This document shows, in pieces, positions 51,851 to 64,000 of a stretch of DNA of 64,000 nt. The position numbers were made by a program, and so were the translations under genes. Source of the DNA: Xiphias gladius (lineage: Eukaryota > Chordata > Actinopteri > Istiophoriformes > Xiphiidae); the NCBI RefSeq assembly GCF_016859285.1, contig NC_053422.1, forward strand, positions 22,085,001 to 22,149,000. Reading direction: 5' to 3'. The stretch's first letter is position 1; the number at the start of each line of letters is the position of its first letter. The notes under the pieces are model-generated. The model was not told the origin of the DNA. It searched no databases and was given only the letters and a program-made list of their open reading frames with translations.

Positions 51851-53091
51851 TGTATGCAAAGCATATTTCATGTTATGTATATGTATATGTGATAACTGCA
51901 TTAATAAATCATTACATATGTGTGAGTTCAGTATGATCTGACCTGTTCCTCACTGTCCTGGAAATCTAGTCCACTTCACTCTGCATAAAGAGTTGCACAC
52001 TTTGTCCACTGGGTGTCCCACCAGCACACATATTGATACTCCTTCCCCAAGTAAGCCAACACTGATCATTTTCTCCAGTGTTACTGTATTATCTGTCTCT
52101 GTTTCTCTAAGACAAGAAAACAATGCGTTGCTGTGTCCATTCTTAGGAGTTGTGGTGCACGTTTACTATCTGTGTTTATGTGAAAAGTATAGGTCATAAA
52201 ACTGTCTATGTGGTATATGACCGTATTATCTGAGGCTTTTAAACATGTTCCATTTCCAGAAAACGATTAGAGCATATCCTCATCCTTATACAAAGCCACA
52301 ACATTCAGACATATGTTTAGCTTCCAGGTTTATTAGAAATACAAAACAACACTGAGAGGCCAGGCTGCTGAGGCTGACCCTGCTGGATAGAACATAGAAG
52401 GCCACTGTATTACCACTTCATAAACAGATAATATCAAGCACATGATAGGCTCCATCCTCCATTTGCACAAAAAGATGTTTGTTTCAGGCTGCAAAGTAGA
52501 GCTATCTTAGAGATGATGGGTTGCAGTGTTAGTGTACCTCATGGCAAAGAAACTCACCATAGAGGAAGTAAAGAAAGTCCCTGCTAAATTCCTTCCTAAA
52601 TTCCTAATTTGTTTCTAAAGAGGTTATGGAAAACAGCGCACCCCATTACATTGCAGGAAGTCGCTGATATAATTTTATTTCTTTCTTCTGTACTTCAGGT
52701 TTGCCGCTCCTTAAGTGATTTGGCCTTAGCATTGAACAGTTTTTGGAATAGGTCAAGGATAAAACTTGTTTGCTTTCATGGGGAACAGTCTCAGTTTTGC
52801 AACATGTGTTAATGGCCACCATGTGAATTCTTAAACAGTTTGAGGAGCTCTCCAAAAGGGCTGCTTTTATTGTAGTCATTCAGCTTTTCTGTCATGTTTT
52901 TAAATCAGTACTGTAGCCTATATAATTTGAGCTAACTGTGTTCTAAAGTTTTGCCTTAGGCAATTCGGATTTCCTTTATACATGGACTGCCTTTACCCTC
53001 TATACATACATCACAATGCAACAGGCCTTGAAAGTTTCTCTGTCAATGGTGTCTTATTATAGGTTCAATTATCACAATAAAATCGTGAAAC

Positions 53092-53475
53092 TTTAAAGGG
53101 GCACTTCAATATTTCACTGTCTTAAAGACAAGGGGCATATTAAAGACAGAATGGTCAAAACTGATGCAGCAGAGGCCAAGAAATTCTGACCTTTAGTCTC
53201 CTAGTATGAATTTGTAAGATCTTTGAGCCTACATTTCCCATAATGCTATTTGATAGTGTGTTTCATTATACCCTCCGTGCTTGATAAACAGCCAATCTTA
53301 GCTAGCCTTAAGCTATCTATCTGAGATTGACATGAGTGATGTCACTTGGGTTGATTTTAGACTTGCACCTCCGGAGCCAAAGGAGATGTCATACAAGGGT
53401 AATCGGCTATATACTATTCCCCATGAGTTATAACATGACTTTGACATGTAAAATCAAAGGACTGCCCTTTTAATA
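53092..53475. mobile_element. MITE-like element with short inverted ends
   Basis: The left end TTTAAAGGGGCACTTCAAT and the reverse complement of the right end, TATTAAAAGGGCAGTCCTTT, are similar. The interior includes ACATTTCCCATAATGC and GAGTGATGTCACTTGGG. No coding capacity. Confidence 0.45.
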
Positions 53476-53752
53476 CAGTACATCAAGAATGGTTCACTGT
53501 TCCTGCGTGAATTATTTCTTTGGCCTCCTGTGGGCAGCACAACAATCTGTAAATACAGCAGTGACATATTATCACCTTATAAAGTTTAAATAGTTAAAGT
53601 GTTAGAAAACAGTTGCTTGTTTACACATCAAGCAGAGTTGGAGCATCATTAGCATTCATTTGAAGTCATGTGTTCTTGTAACCTGGTGAATATAGGTCCA
53701 GTATTCACTCTACTTTTAGCTCGGTTGTGGTCTCCACCAAGTCCTGAGGGAA

Positions 53753-54100
53753 ATATCAGGCTATTTAGCTACTAAATGTTCCACTATGTTTACCACATTG
53801 TCAGTAACTGTGTCTGTCTGCTGTCTGGTGCTGGGTAGGTAGCAAGCTGTGGGGTTTTTAAGCCGGTAAACTGAAAACAGCTGTCTGCTGCTGCTCGAAA
53901 CAACACTGATGAGGTGACTGTTGAAATGAACAAAAATATTAAAGTTGCAGCAGAGTTGAAAGATGCTAAAAAAAAAAAAAAAAAACCTCCATAGAGCTAA
54001 TGGGAACTGCAGATTTAAGTGCAATCCCCCTGTCGGTTTCCTCACGATGTGTGATCCCTTGTGCATACTCATCAGTTGTTACTATAAAAAAATCCTGATT
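53753..54100 (-). repeat. Dispersed repeat, copy in - orientation
   Basis: CTACTAAATGTTCCACTATG, AAACTGAAAACAGCTGTCTG and CCTCCATAGAGCTAATGGGA match the 46465-46760 copy in reverse. An A17-A18 run near 53970 interrupts it. Confidence 0.55.
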
Positions 54101-57100
54101 ATGGCAGCTTTAAACATGTATAGTATTCAAGTCTCCAATTATTCTCATGAGCTCATGTACTGTAGGTGATACCTAGAAATACACACAATTCTCTCCTCAA
54201 TGCAAATAGACAGGAGACAGTGGAAAAAGGCAGAAAAATTGTCCATTTCTTCATGGTTGTCACAGTTCATGGCTGGCCTGTAGTTAAGCTCTGCTACAAA
54301 CCACATACTGGGCGCAACCAGACTTGATTTATCACCCACCCTTGCTGCCCCCACCTTTTTGATGAATGTTGGAGGGAGGCAGTAAGAGTGCCTGTTGAGG
54401 CCGGAAACTGTGTTGCTATGTGCACACAATATAAATCCAAACTGTCGACTCAACAGAAGAGAAAATGGAATCCCCCAAATTAGATCTTTTGTCTGTTCCC
54501 TTTTGTATCCTTAGGTATAAAGCAATCAGAGACCAGAGATTTCCGATTTTTCAATAAGGTGCTTTGCATTGCCATTTCAAACATATCTGTGTGTGTGTGC
54601 ATGAGTGCGTGCATGCGTGGGTGGGTGTGTGTTTGTGTACGTGTGACGTGCCTGCACCCATCTACACATGACACACTGGAATCAAGCTATTTCAGGCTGT
54701 TACTCAGACATGTCAGTCAGTTGTCCATTATACATCAAACAGACAGTAAAATTTGTCAGACTCCCCACTTTATCAGATCATGTGCTATCCAACACACCAA
54801 CCCCCTGCTGCTTTACCCCGGAATTTCTTCGCCCCACAAATGAGGGCCTGCCCGTCACTTACAGAGTTTGTCATTGCTTTAACAGGAAGCTTGTGAACAG
54901 TCCAACAGGGTCCACTACAGAGACTGCGTATTCCACTGAAAGTATTTTGGGCCATCAGTGTATTTTTGTCCGTGCTGACGCACACAAAGAGAAAGGCCCC
55001 TCAGTTTGCTTGACTTTTAAAATGTTATCACCGAATCACTTCTCCAAATTACATAAAACCTTCTGGCATCTGTAAAAAGTGCTGTTTTTCATGGAACGAA
55101 TAAACATGAGTGCATGGAATTATTCCATTTTTAAAATGGGGGGGGTATGTAATCGTTTTTTCCCCCTTCATTTTGAATACAATAATTCCACAAGTTCAGA
55201 ATGTCTTATTACTTTATTTAATGGAGAATGAGGTGATGTCAAGAGAATGAAAAAAACAAAGCTAATCTTTCATTCTGTATACACAAAAAAATGTGTTTAT
55301 TTTCTGGTGGTTTAAGACAGAAGACCCCATTATCAATCCTAGAAATACGTTGTAGCACATTTTTCTCTGATAATTTCTATCCAGTCTCCTGCTAATGTTC
55401 CTCTCTCCTTGCAGACACAGTTATTTCTTCATAACTTGATATGATATTTTATATTAATTAACAGTAGCCACAAAGTTTCATTCGTCTGCTCAAACATCTT
55501 GCAGGAGGCTTGACTTACAAAAGCTTTTCTTATTCTCTAAACAAAATGAACACTTATCTGGAGAGTTGAATATAAACTTAACGGAAGTTATCATAGAAAG
55601 CTAAAGTTTTACAGAATGTCTGTAGCAACTCTCATACTCTAACAAGTCCAAATGTATTCAGTGTGTCCAAACACAGACTCTAGAAAACATTTCAAAGACC
55701 AAGACAGTCATTGAGTTGCAGATGTTTCATTAAGAAAAAACTTTGCTTCTTTCACCAAGTTTCAATCATTTCCTCCATGATTTAGTCATCTAAACCAGTG
55801 AAATCTAAGTCTGTTGATTCTTAGCAAAGGGAAATCCACAGCAGTCGTGTTTATCTCTCCACATACCAAGTCTTCAGTGGGAGAGGAGCTTAACGCCTGC
55901 AAATGGATGTTTTGTAAAAACTTGAGTTTGGGATCAATTACCCAAACAGAAAACTCTTTGTTCAGGGTCAAAAGAAACAATCGCTTTGCAGCTCTCAGTT
56001 TGCGTCTTTCCCTGACAACAGAGGCTGAAAGCATCTTTGTAAATCAATCAGGAGGAGTGCAGTGAGGTGCAGTGAAACTGGGTCATTCTCGTAATACCCC
56101 AGTTAAATTTACTGAGTTCTTCTTTCTCTTACACATTTTTAAATGCCTGCAGTGGAATATACTATTGGGCTGTTTAAGGCTCTTTTTGTCCCATGAGAAA
56201 TTGGTTAGGAGCTGTACATATGCATAGTGATTGAGCAGGCTGTCACAGTTTGTCAAGGCCAAATAGACCACTGTAAACATATAATGGCCCCTGAGGGATA
56301 AAGCTGAGGTTTGGCTCTGAAACCTCCTGCCACATGTTAGAAAATCAAACCAAACACAAAAACTGTAAACACTGGTAAACACAATTTGTCTTCATTTAGA
56401 TAATATTCCTATGTCAATAACGCATTTTAATGAATTTTGTCTTATTTCTTATGACCAAATATGAGTTACCAGCTGATTCACCTTTAATAATGCAAGCATA
56501 GTATCATTGTCCAATGAAACCATTTAATTCTATTCAAATGTTACATATTCATGAAGTAGGAAAAACAGCCTTGTTTTAAGCCTAATGCACTGGTTATACA
56601 GTTCAGTGGGGTTTTAGAGGGTTTTGGTAGTCAAAGGCATGGGACAATTTAATCCTCCAGTTTATCTGAAAACTTAAAATCACCAAATAAAGAAACCCAG
56701 TTTGCCCAGGAAAACTACAATAATGAGCCATGAAACCAACAAAATGTAGATGTATTGTTGTCAAAAATATAACTGAATACATCAATCAGCAATACTATTA
56801 GTTAAATCCTTTATGTGTGTAAAGAAATACAAAGCTTTATTCTTTCACTTCCATTCTCTTGGTAAAAAAAAGAAACATTTCTGAAAAAAATGGTAGGTAA
56901 ACACAATGAGCTAGCTACCCAGTAGAAGCTAATGTAACTTTTGTCATATACAGTACTGTAACTACACAAGAGCAGGTCAATGTAATTGTCTATTTACTTT
57001 GTACTGCTGAAGCAGTACTGAAGCAAGCCAAACTGGAGACAGAAGTTCAGGATTTAGTTTCATGGGTCCAGAACCCAGAGGTATAAAGTTATGTTATCAG

Positions 57101-60100
57101 TGTTTTGGAGATAAAGAAAAAAATGTTCCCTTTTTTAAAGCGGTTAAAGGAAAAGTATAAAGCGTTACATTTCTTTGTACTGTCCACTTTAATTATTCAT
57201 GTTCAGAAATACTATTAATAATTGATGCATTCAGTTATATTGACTTTTATATTTAATTATATTGATATACACTAGGATTTTTTGTTCTAGCTGGAGATAT
57301 TTTATATGGCTTACCTATAATTAAACTACATTCATATTTTTAGTCTATTTTGGAATCATATGTGTGAATCTGTCACCTTTTGTTGCCAAAGTTGCAAATA
57401 GGAGCTGTTGAAAACTCCCCTTGCTTGAGAGAGTTCAAAGACCGCAACGTCTGAGTTTAAAAGCTGCTCAAGTAATGGGAGAAAACCTCTCATGTTTACT
57501 GCTTTCTCGCGATTTTTGTATCTGAAATACAACCCAACTATTTACTGTTTGTTTGTGCATGTGGGGTTTCTAAAGCCCTTCAAGGCATCCCAGCAAAACC
57601 AGTCACTACAGTGTGGCTAACTGAAATGAAATGCAAAACAGGATAATTACTCATGTATTATAAGAATGAAAGAAAGCAAGAGAAATAAAAGGAAAAAAGA
57701 AAGAAAAACAATATAGGTTTAGACCAAACTAAAATTGTCAAAAACTTAATAGGGCACATCAAAATTAGGAACTAAAGTAACAAACAATAGTGAACATTAT
57801 TATTCCTATATGTTTTTTTAAACAAACAATTTAAGTATAATAAACAATTTCGGTGTATTATGTTATTTTTTATCTTACCAGATAAGAAGTCTCGGTTTAA
57901 TCTTCAATCCTGCCGCTGGGAAAGTCAATACAAACTCCATCCCCAGTTTGTGCCTCTCATGTTTTACCATTACATTTGAGCCACAGAGCTAAACATCAGT
58001 TCTTCCAACCAATAATTTGCGGCTGAATTAACCAGAATCCCCCAGGTATTTCCAGACTGCTTAAAAATTCATTTAATGATCCCGACCAAAAAAACATTTT
58101 CCATCCACAACACAATTTAACAAAGAAAGTTATTTCAGAGATGTACAGTACATGTACACAGATGATTTAGGAGGAAAAAAAATAGCCTACATGCCATGGT
58201 TATTAAACTTTAAATTCTTTAAAAGATTCACAGGGTGGAGTCCATAGGATTCAAAAAAAATGTAAAGTGCCTGAAGTGATGGGTCATTATATGGCTGGAT
58301 GAAGCTCATGTAGGGCTGTGTGACTCTGTGGGTGGGTGAGAGGTCACTGCAGCGGTCTGGATGCAGAAGAGAATACCACCAGAGGTTAATGTTGTTTACT
58401 TTCTTCTTCAAGTGGCCATTGTGTTCACTTCCACCCATCACATGACACCTGGTCACAGTCTCCTCATCAGGGTTGTCCTCGACCCTCCACTTCCACTATC
58501 ACAAAGACACACACACAATCACGCACTTAGACGCACACAATGGGCTGCTTGTTATTCCCACAAAGTGTACAGGAACCCTCCCCTCCAGATTTGAGTTGAC
58601 TGAAGAGGGCCCAAATCATGATGTTGGCATGATCTGGCATGTGCCCCTCGCTGACCCTGAATCCTCATCAATACAGACCATTGATGCTGCACTCAATTCT
58701 TTTAATTAGTTGACAATAGTATCTATTACCCTGCTGCCATTATTAATCCAGTCAACGCTGAAACAGAGAATATGGTCATACTGAATCCGTCGCTTTCACT
58801 GGCTTTTTATGTGTTAAATTCTGTATAATTAGTGATTAATATGTAGTTAACCGAAACAGTTGCTGCTATAACGTGGGACATTAGCTACACTATGGTTGTT
58901 TGTGAGCAGTAACATACTATAGAAACCCATGATGAGGCTTTCAACCTCACACTGAGAACAAGAACTAGTGATATGCTCACATTTTATTCAACAAGATTAT
59001 CTCTTACACTTGAGACATTAAAGAGTCTAATTAAGGTTGGGTATCAATTTTTTTTTCTTTTTTTTGGCTTATTAGGACCACAAAAAACATTTTCTTCATA
59101 AATATAAAAACCCTGTGTGAAGTAAGCATTTGAAACGTGGCAAAGGAACCCCCGGCTAGAATACTTCCTTCCACGTTTCCCGTCCTCCTCTTCCGTCCCC
59201 GATTATGGCGATGATGCTACATGCTGATTTCGGAAACGTCTAGTCAGTGAAGCGGAGGAAAGAAAATGTAAAGCAGATGTCCAGCTGGTTTGTATGCAAA
59301 GCCAAAACCCCACCACAGCATCCAGGTTGAGAAATGAGAACATAAATTCTGATGGGATGTTGTGTTGGAAGCCAAAGAGATTAGATATTTCAAAGCAGTG
59401 AGTGTTCCTTTTCTACTGGCTTAGTTGAAAATCCCATCAAGGTGCTTTGAGACCGACACATTTACTCACACAGCACGCTCAGTTGCAAAAATCAGCAATC
59501 ATAGTAGATATTTCACGAGCTCAGAGATTGAACGGCCAGTGTTCAAGATCTGTGCAAATACGGATTTTCTGTCGTCACCTCAGGATTTCAGAACAAATAT
59601 TTTCATATCCTCTAGGTAAAAGTGAAATCATGAAAAACAAAATTTGAATCAGACTCAGCTGAAGTTCTCTAACCTTCTTTCCACCTCATCTTCTTTCCTT
59701 TTCTTTTCTTTAACCCCCTTATTTGTTGTATAAAAGAATCGGTAACTTTGAAATGTCTTTGCCATAAATGTACGGGTATACTTATCTGACCAAAAAACAA
59801 CTGACAGCTTTGTGTCCCCAATTACAAAGTCTGCCAGCCAGTAATGGGACACATGAGAGCTTCATTAGGAGATGGACGGTGAGTCCATCTGTTGCATAAA
59901 TGACCCGCAGATTTGCATGTGTACACAAAAGTACTTTAAACTAGTAGCCACAGCAGACAAACGACTCAAGGTCTGACAAATATTCAATATTCCTTGCTGC
60001 TGGCCACACACACACTCGCACATTTACACACCAAGGTGGCATTGTAGTCAGAGACATTGTCTTTCAATTGGAGGATGAACGACTTTAACACATCTTTGTC

Positions 60101-61261
60101 TGCGAGCATCTGCTAAAATGTCCTTGAGCAAGCCATCTGTCCCATCTGTGCTGTGGGATAGCCGGTCCCGTACTGGGAACTTCTTAGAGGGGGCATAGGT
60201 CAAAAAGTCACAAACAAAAAATATTTCACACACATAGGCCTATTTGAATGGAAACTCAAGTATTTTTCATGGCGCAGCGTGTTAACTGGAGTCCAGCTTT
60301 AGGTACCTGTGGCACAGGTTATGATTAAGTTCACCAACAGATTTCACCCGTTGATAGCATCCCATTAAAAGTAAACAGATATATCGTGTGTGATCAGCCC
60401 ATATTGTTCTTTAATTACAGATGTGTGACATATGAAAGGTAAAACCACCATGAAGTGTCTTAGGAAGGTGTTGGGCCACCACAAACCACTAGAACAGCTT
60501 CAGTGCACCTTGGCATTGATTCTACACGTCTCTGGAATTCTACTGGAGGGGTGAACACCATTCTTCAAAAAGATATTCCCTCATTTGGTGTTTGTGATGA
60601 TGGTGATAGAGAGTGCAGTCCAAAATATCCCATAGGTGTTCAGTTGGGTTGAGATCTGATGACTGCAAAGGCCATAGCATACAATTCAAATAATTTTCCC
60701 ACTCATCAAACCATTCAGTGACCCCTCGTGCTCTACGGATGCGGGCATTGTCATCCTGGAAGAGACCAGTCCAATCAGGATAGAAATGTGTCATCATAGG
60801 AGAAAGGTGATCACTCAGAACAACTTTGTGTTGATTTGCAGTGACCCTTCCCTCTAAGTGGATCCAAACCATGCAAGCAAAATGCCCCCCACAGCATATC
60901 AGAGCCACCAGATCCCCTCACTGTAGGGGTCAAGCATTCATGCCTGTACTGTTCCCTTTGTGTACACCACCCGTAAACTTGCCCACTTGTCAGGATAATG
61001 GTGAAGGATGACTCATCTGACCATGTCACTTTTATCCACATCTCTGTAGACCAGTGCCTGTGGTTTTTGCACCACCGAACTCTCAAATGTGCATTCATCT
61101 TCGAATCAGGGCTTTATGATGCGCAACCATACTATAATATCCCTCTCTATGTAACTGTCGACGAACTGTTCTTGCTGACAAAGTCGGATCACGTCCTGCC
61201 TTGACTTTCTCAGTCACCTGAGGAATAGTTGCTCCTCTGTTTTTGGCTGGATCACAACACT

Positions 61262-62025
61262 GGGGCAAGCCCTAGAAAAATGAATGTCTGTCGCTGACTG
61301 ACTGACTGACCGATGAAGTTACACTATTGGTCGGGCAGCCGAGTGTTGAGATTTCTCCACTAGCCATTGTTCTTTCAAAATGAATTAGCAAAAACAGTTT
61401 TCTATTTTGTCATCAGGGGGCTTTTAAAGGCAGCGTTGCCAACTTAGGACCTTCGACGCTAGATTTATCGACTTTTCAGACTCCTTTAGCAACTTTTTCA
61501 CCTAGCACCTAGTGACAAATCTAGTTACTTTTTAGACAAACACCTACTTTCTGTAGAAGAGAACTGCCAGCATTGCCCCACAAGTACAAGGTTGGGCTTT
61601 CCGCTGGGCTTTCTGCAGGCACATCTCTCTACGTGTCTCTTTCAATTGACCGCACGGCAGCTAACATAAACGTGAATGAGCGTTTAACTTTCTCTCTGAG
61701 TGATCCTTTTACAATTAAATATAGCTGAAATCACAGCACAACCGTTTTTCAGTGTTTCAGTCACTCTTTCATACTTTTTCTGTTGTCTGACAACAGAAAC
61801 AGAAAAGCATGTAAATGAGAACAGTTTTATTGGGAATCTGGCGTCATTAAAATACTGTATATTTGAGCATAGAGACAGGAAGAGAAGCAAACAGATAAAG
61901 GGCTGAAACTAGCTGACACTAAGCAGAATGCAAATACGAAGCACAAATATCATGAATATGCTAATTAATGAATTACATCATCTAGCAACATTTAGTGACT
62001 TTTAGGCATTCCGCAGCGGCTCTAC
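61262..62025. mobile_element. Composite repeat cassette, copy B (hAT-like MITE with flank)
   Basis: GGGGCAAGCCCTAGAAAAAT, a CTGA-tetramer stretch, AAGTTACACTATTGGTCGGG and the MITE end GGCAGCGTTGCCAACTTAGG follow the order seen at 41896-42815. Later shared words include GGTTGGGCTTTCC and TAATTACATCATCTAGC-like sequence. It lies inside the Tc1-like copy. Confidence 0.6.
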
Positions 62026-62516
62026 TTTTTAAGGATACCTGTTTGACAAAAACCAACCTGTCCGCGAAGCTGCTTGAGTCTTACTACCACTGCTCTATAG
62101 AGAGTGCCTTGACATACTGCATCACAACATGGTTTGCCAACTGTTCTGCAGCAGAAACAACCACAAACACTGCCCCCCTCCCAGCCTAACACTACACACC
62201 AAAGGACTAAAGAACTTAATTATTAGGAACTGGGGAATTAGGCAATAATTGTTCATGCGCAATAATATCTATACACTTTGCATTTACACCTCATGGAAGC
62301 AATAACACTAAGTATAACTACCTCATATTGATTTTTTATATTTATTTTATTATCTTTTAAGTTTTTTATCTGCATTTTTGTTGCTTGACTGTTTGTACAG
62401 GTGTGCATGTATGCATGAATGTATTTGGAAATGTATGAACTGTTCTCAGGAGCCGCACAGAAAATTTCGTTGTACGACTGTTTGCAATGACAATAAAGGC
62501 ATTGTATTCTATTCTA
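62021..62516 (+). mobile_element. L2-clade LINE, 5'-truncated
   Basis: Encodes the C-terminal reverse-transcriptase wording of fish L2 elements, SAKLLESYYHCSIESALTYC then ITTWFANCSAAE, then loses the reading frame. The 3' end has GAACTGTTCTCAGGAGCCGC, AAAATTTCGTTGTACGACTG, CAATGACAATAAAGGCATTG and two ATTCT-type units, the usual L2 tail. It replaces about 120 bases of the composite unit that are present in copy A at 42797-42917. Confidence 0.75.
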
Positions 62517-62927
62517 CATGTCACACTAATGCAATAGCATCACGGTCATCAAACGTGCACTCTCGACCACAGTTTCCCACCCTACTTACTCACGTCTTTC
62601 CCATAGACCTAAATGCAGATCTCACTATAGTCAGTGTTCATATTGAAGCACAGGCCAATTTAGCAGTCTTTGTGACTGAAGCTCCTGCCATCTGTGCCCC
62701 AACAATGAACCGTCTTTCAAAGTCACTTACTTCTTTTCCTTTTACCATCTTGATACAAAATCATAATCAACTCAGCCTGCTCAGCATTTTTATACCAGCC
62801 ACAGAGCATGATTGGATGTTAACTTACTTAACATCCAATGTTGATGTTACTTTTACTGAAATTACTCCAACCATGTGGCCGTTGTCTTGTTTGGTGTCTC
62901 TGATTTCATTTCCTCATTTTCCCCCTT

Positions 62928-63219
62928 AAGGCTGGTTTATACTACTTTCTAGGATCGTCGCAGAGCCTAAACCATAGCCTATGCAGGTGTTCTACACTGC
63001 TGTGAGTATTTATAGCTGTGCGCTAGTGTGTCTGTGTCGCTCTGCAATGAAACTGACAAACCACTAGTTGGTGGTAGGGATTTTATGCCACTGTGTTGAA
63101 TTCCTTTGTGTACTTCAAACAACAACAACACACCGGGTCACAGCGTAGGGTTCCCGGTTATGCCATACACACAGTATAGATTGCGGTGTTGATTTTACAC
63201 AGAAGTATAAACTGGACTT
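62928..63219. mobile_element. MITE with ~20-bp terminal inverted repeats
   Basis: The left end AAGGCTGGTTTATACTACTT and the reverse complement of the right end, AAGTCCAGTTTATACTTCTG, agree at most positions. The interior has CGTCGCAGAGCCTAAACCAT and GGTCACAGCGTAGGGTTCCC, a wording I recall from non-autonomous DNA elements of fish. No coding capacity. Confidence 0.6.
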
Positions 63220-64000
63220 CACTCAGACTGCTGCAGAGGAAAAGAAAGCATCTTCAGTCGTGGGTACACACAAATGGAGACTCACACACACACACACACA
63301 CACAGGTTTGGTTTGCTTGGCCACTTCCCCTTACTTAGCTAATAGCAAGCGCTGAGTCTTTCTGCCTCCACGTCTGTCCAGCTCGTCCACGGCTGTCAAT
63401 CTTATTTCTGTTCCATCGCCCCATCTCACACCAGCAGACTTTCTCAGTGGAGCATCCTCAACTCCGCAGTCAAACTCAATAAGAAAGTTGCGACACTCTT
63501 TGATTTTGCTGCCACATGATCACATGGTTCACTTAGCTCTCAATAGTTCAAAACAAATCCATGCTTTCAACCTGTTTGAAAGGTTTAAAGTGAGACAAAC
63601 AGCAGCGGTAACTATATTTGCAGCAATTTTTGGAAACTATTAACTCATTATGTGCATCGATTACTACACTAACTACACTTATAGTAGAATGTTTGGTGGG
63701 TAATGATGGACGTACAGCATTAATCTATTTTTGTGCTCCTATGGTCATAATTACTCACATCCTAATTTTATCTTATGTAAATACATTCACATAAACATGC
63801 TAAACAAGTAAATATCAATAAATGAAAGAAACTGCTCAATTTAAGCCAAGAAAGAAGTTTGGGCAATATTGCAAAATAAACAAGGAAACCAAGTGCATTC
63901 AACAAAATATTTTATCATAGAATAAATCCAGGGAGAGTGCAGATAAGTTTTTCCTTGAATGAGCAGTCTTCAAAGAAACTTGACCTCCTAAAGGGAGAGA
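63220..64000. other. Window end, no gene seen
   Basis: A (CA)n tract at 63282-63304 and otherwise AT-rich sequence. I see no coding exon or recognisable element. Confidence 0.5.

Larger units (their letters stand above)
51851..60244. other. Intergenic DNA downstream of cysltr1
   Basis: No gene recognised. Apart from the repeats at 53092-53475 and 53753-54100 there are a mixed TG stretch (about 54587-54635) and long AT-rich stretches. A small CpG-bearing patch at about 59140-59250 has no exon I can define. Confidence 0.5.
60245..62820 (-). mobile_element. Tc1-like DNA transposon, inactive and split by insertions (copy B)
   Basis: On the minus strand the region encodes recognisable parts of a Tc1-like transposase. 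The HTH region is at 62517-62815. Then comes 60462-61255 with RWCKNHRHWSTEMWIKVTWS, DESSFTIILTSGQVYGW, a second catalytic region (GLFQDDNARIRRARG) and DLNPTEHLWDILD. This is the DD34E layout of fish Tc1 elements. The two parts are separated by about 1.26 kb of other repeats, and the catalytic half is split between two reading frames, so it cannot make transposase. The left end near 60255 (GGAAACTCAAGTATTTTTCA) resembles the reverse complement of the terminal segment seen at 43270-43292. Confidence 0.75.

Overview
The window is vertebrate nuclear DNA, most likely from a percomorph (spiny-rayed) teleost fish. The evidence is spliced genes with GT-AG introns, many long (TG)n/(CA)n microsatellites, AATAAA poly(A) signals, CpG-rich promoters, and interspersed repeats of kinds common in fish: a tRNA-derived SINE, hAT-like MITEs, a Tc1-like transposon and a fragment of an L2-clade LINE. 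I saw no operon structure, CRISPR, rRNA, free-standing tRNA, retrovirus, LTR element or Polinton.

Layout. 1-3330 is repeat-rich intergenic DNA. 3775-8374 (+) is itm2a in six coding exons, with its 3' UTR running to about 9690. Tail-to-tail with it lies gpr174 (10138-13205, -, two coding exons), followed on the same strand by p2ry10 (17981-19599, three coding exons) and lpar4 (25486-26673, two coding exons). A CpG island at about 30990-31570 is a plausible lpar4 promoter. At 38332-39694 (-) there is a two-exon gene for a divergent, apparently truncated rhodopsin-like receptor that I cannot name. 49797-50834 (+) is cysltr1 in a single coding exon. The rest, 52000-64000, is intergenic and ends in a nested pile of transposons.

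The block itm2a - gpr174 - p2ry10 - lpar4 - cysltr1 has the gene order and relative orientations I recall for human Xq21.1 (ITM2A and CYSLTR1 on one strand, GPR174, P2RY10 and LPAR4 on the other). It is therefore an old conserved cluster of delta-group, P2Y-like receptors for lipid ligands: lysophosphatidylserine for GPR174 and P2RY10, lysophosphatidic acid for LPAR4, cysteinyl leukotrienes for CYSLTR1. In mammals several of these act in leukocytes and vessels.

Main points for follow-up: (1) the unnamed short receptor at 38332-39694, in the interval between lpar4 and cysltr1; (2) coding introns in gpr174, p2ry10 and lpar4 at four different sites, although the human orthologues have intronless coding regions; (3) splice sites formed next to microsatellites; (4) a composite transposon cassette present twice, at about 42 kb and 62 kb, with further elements nested in it.
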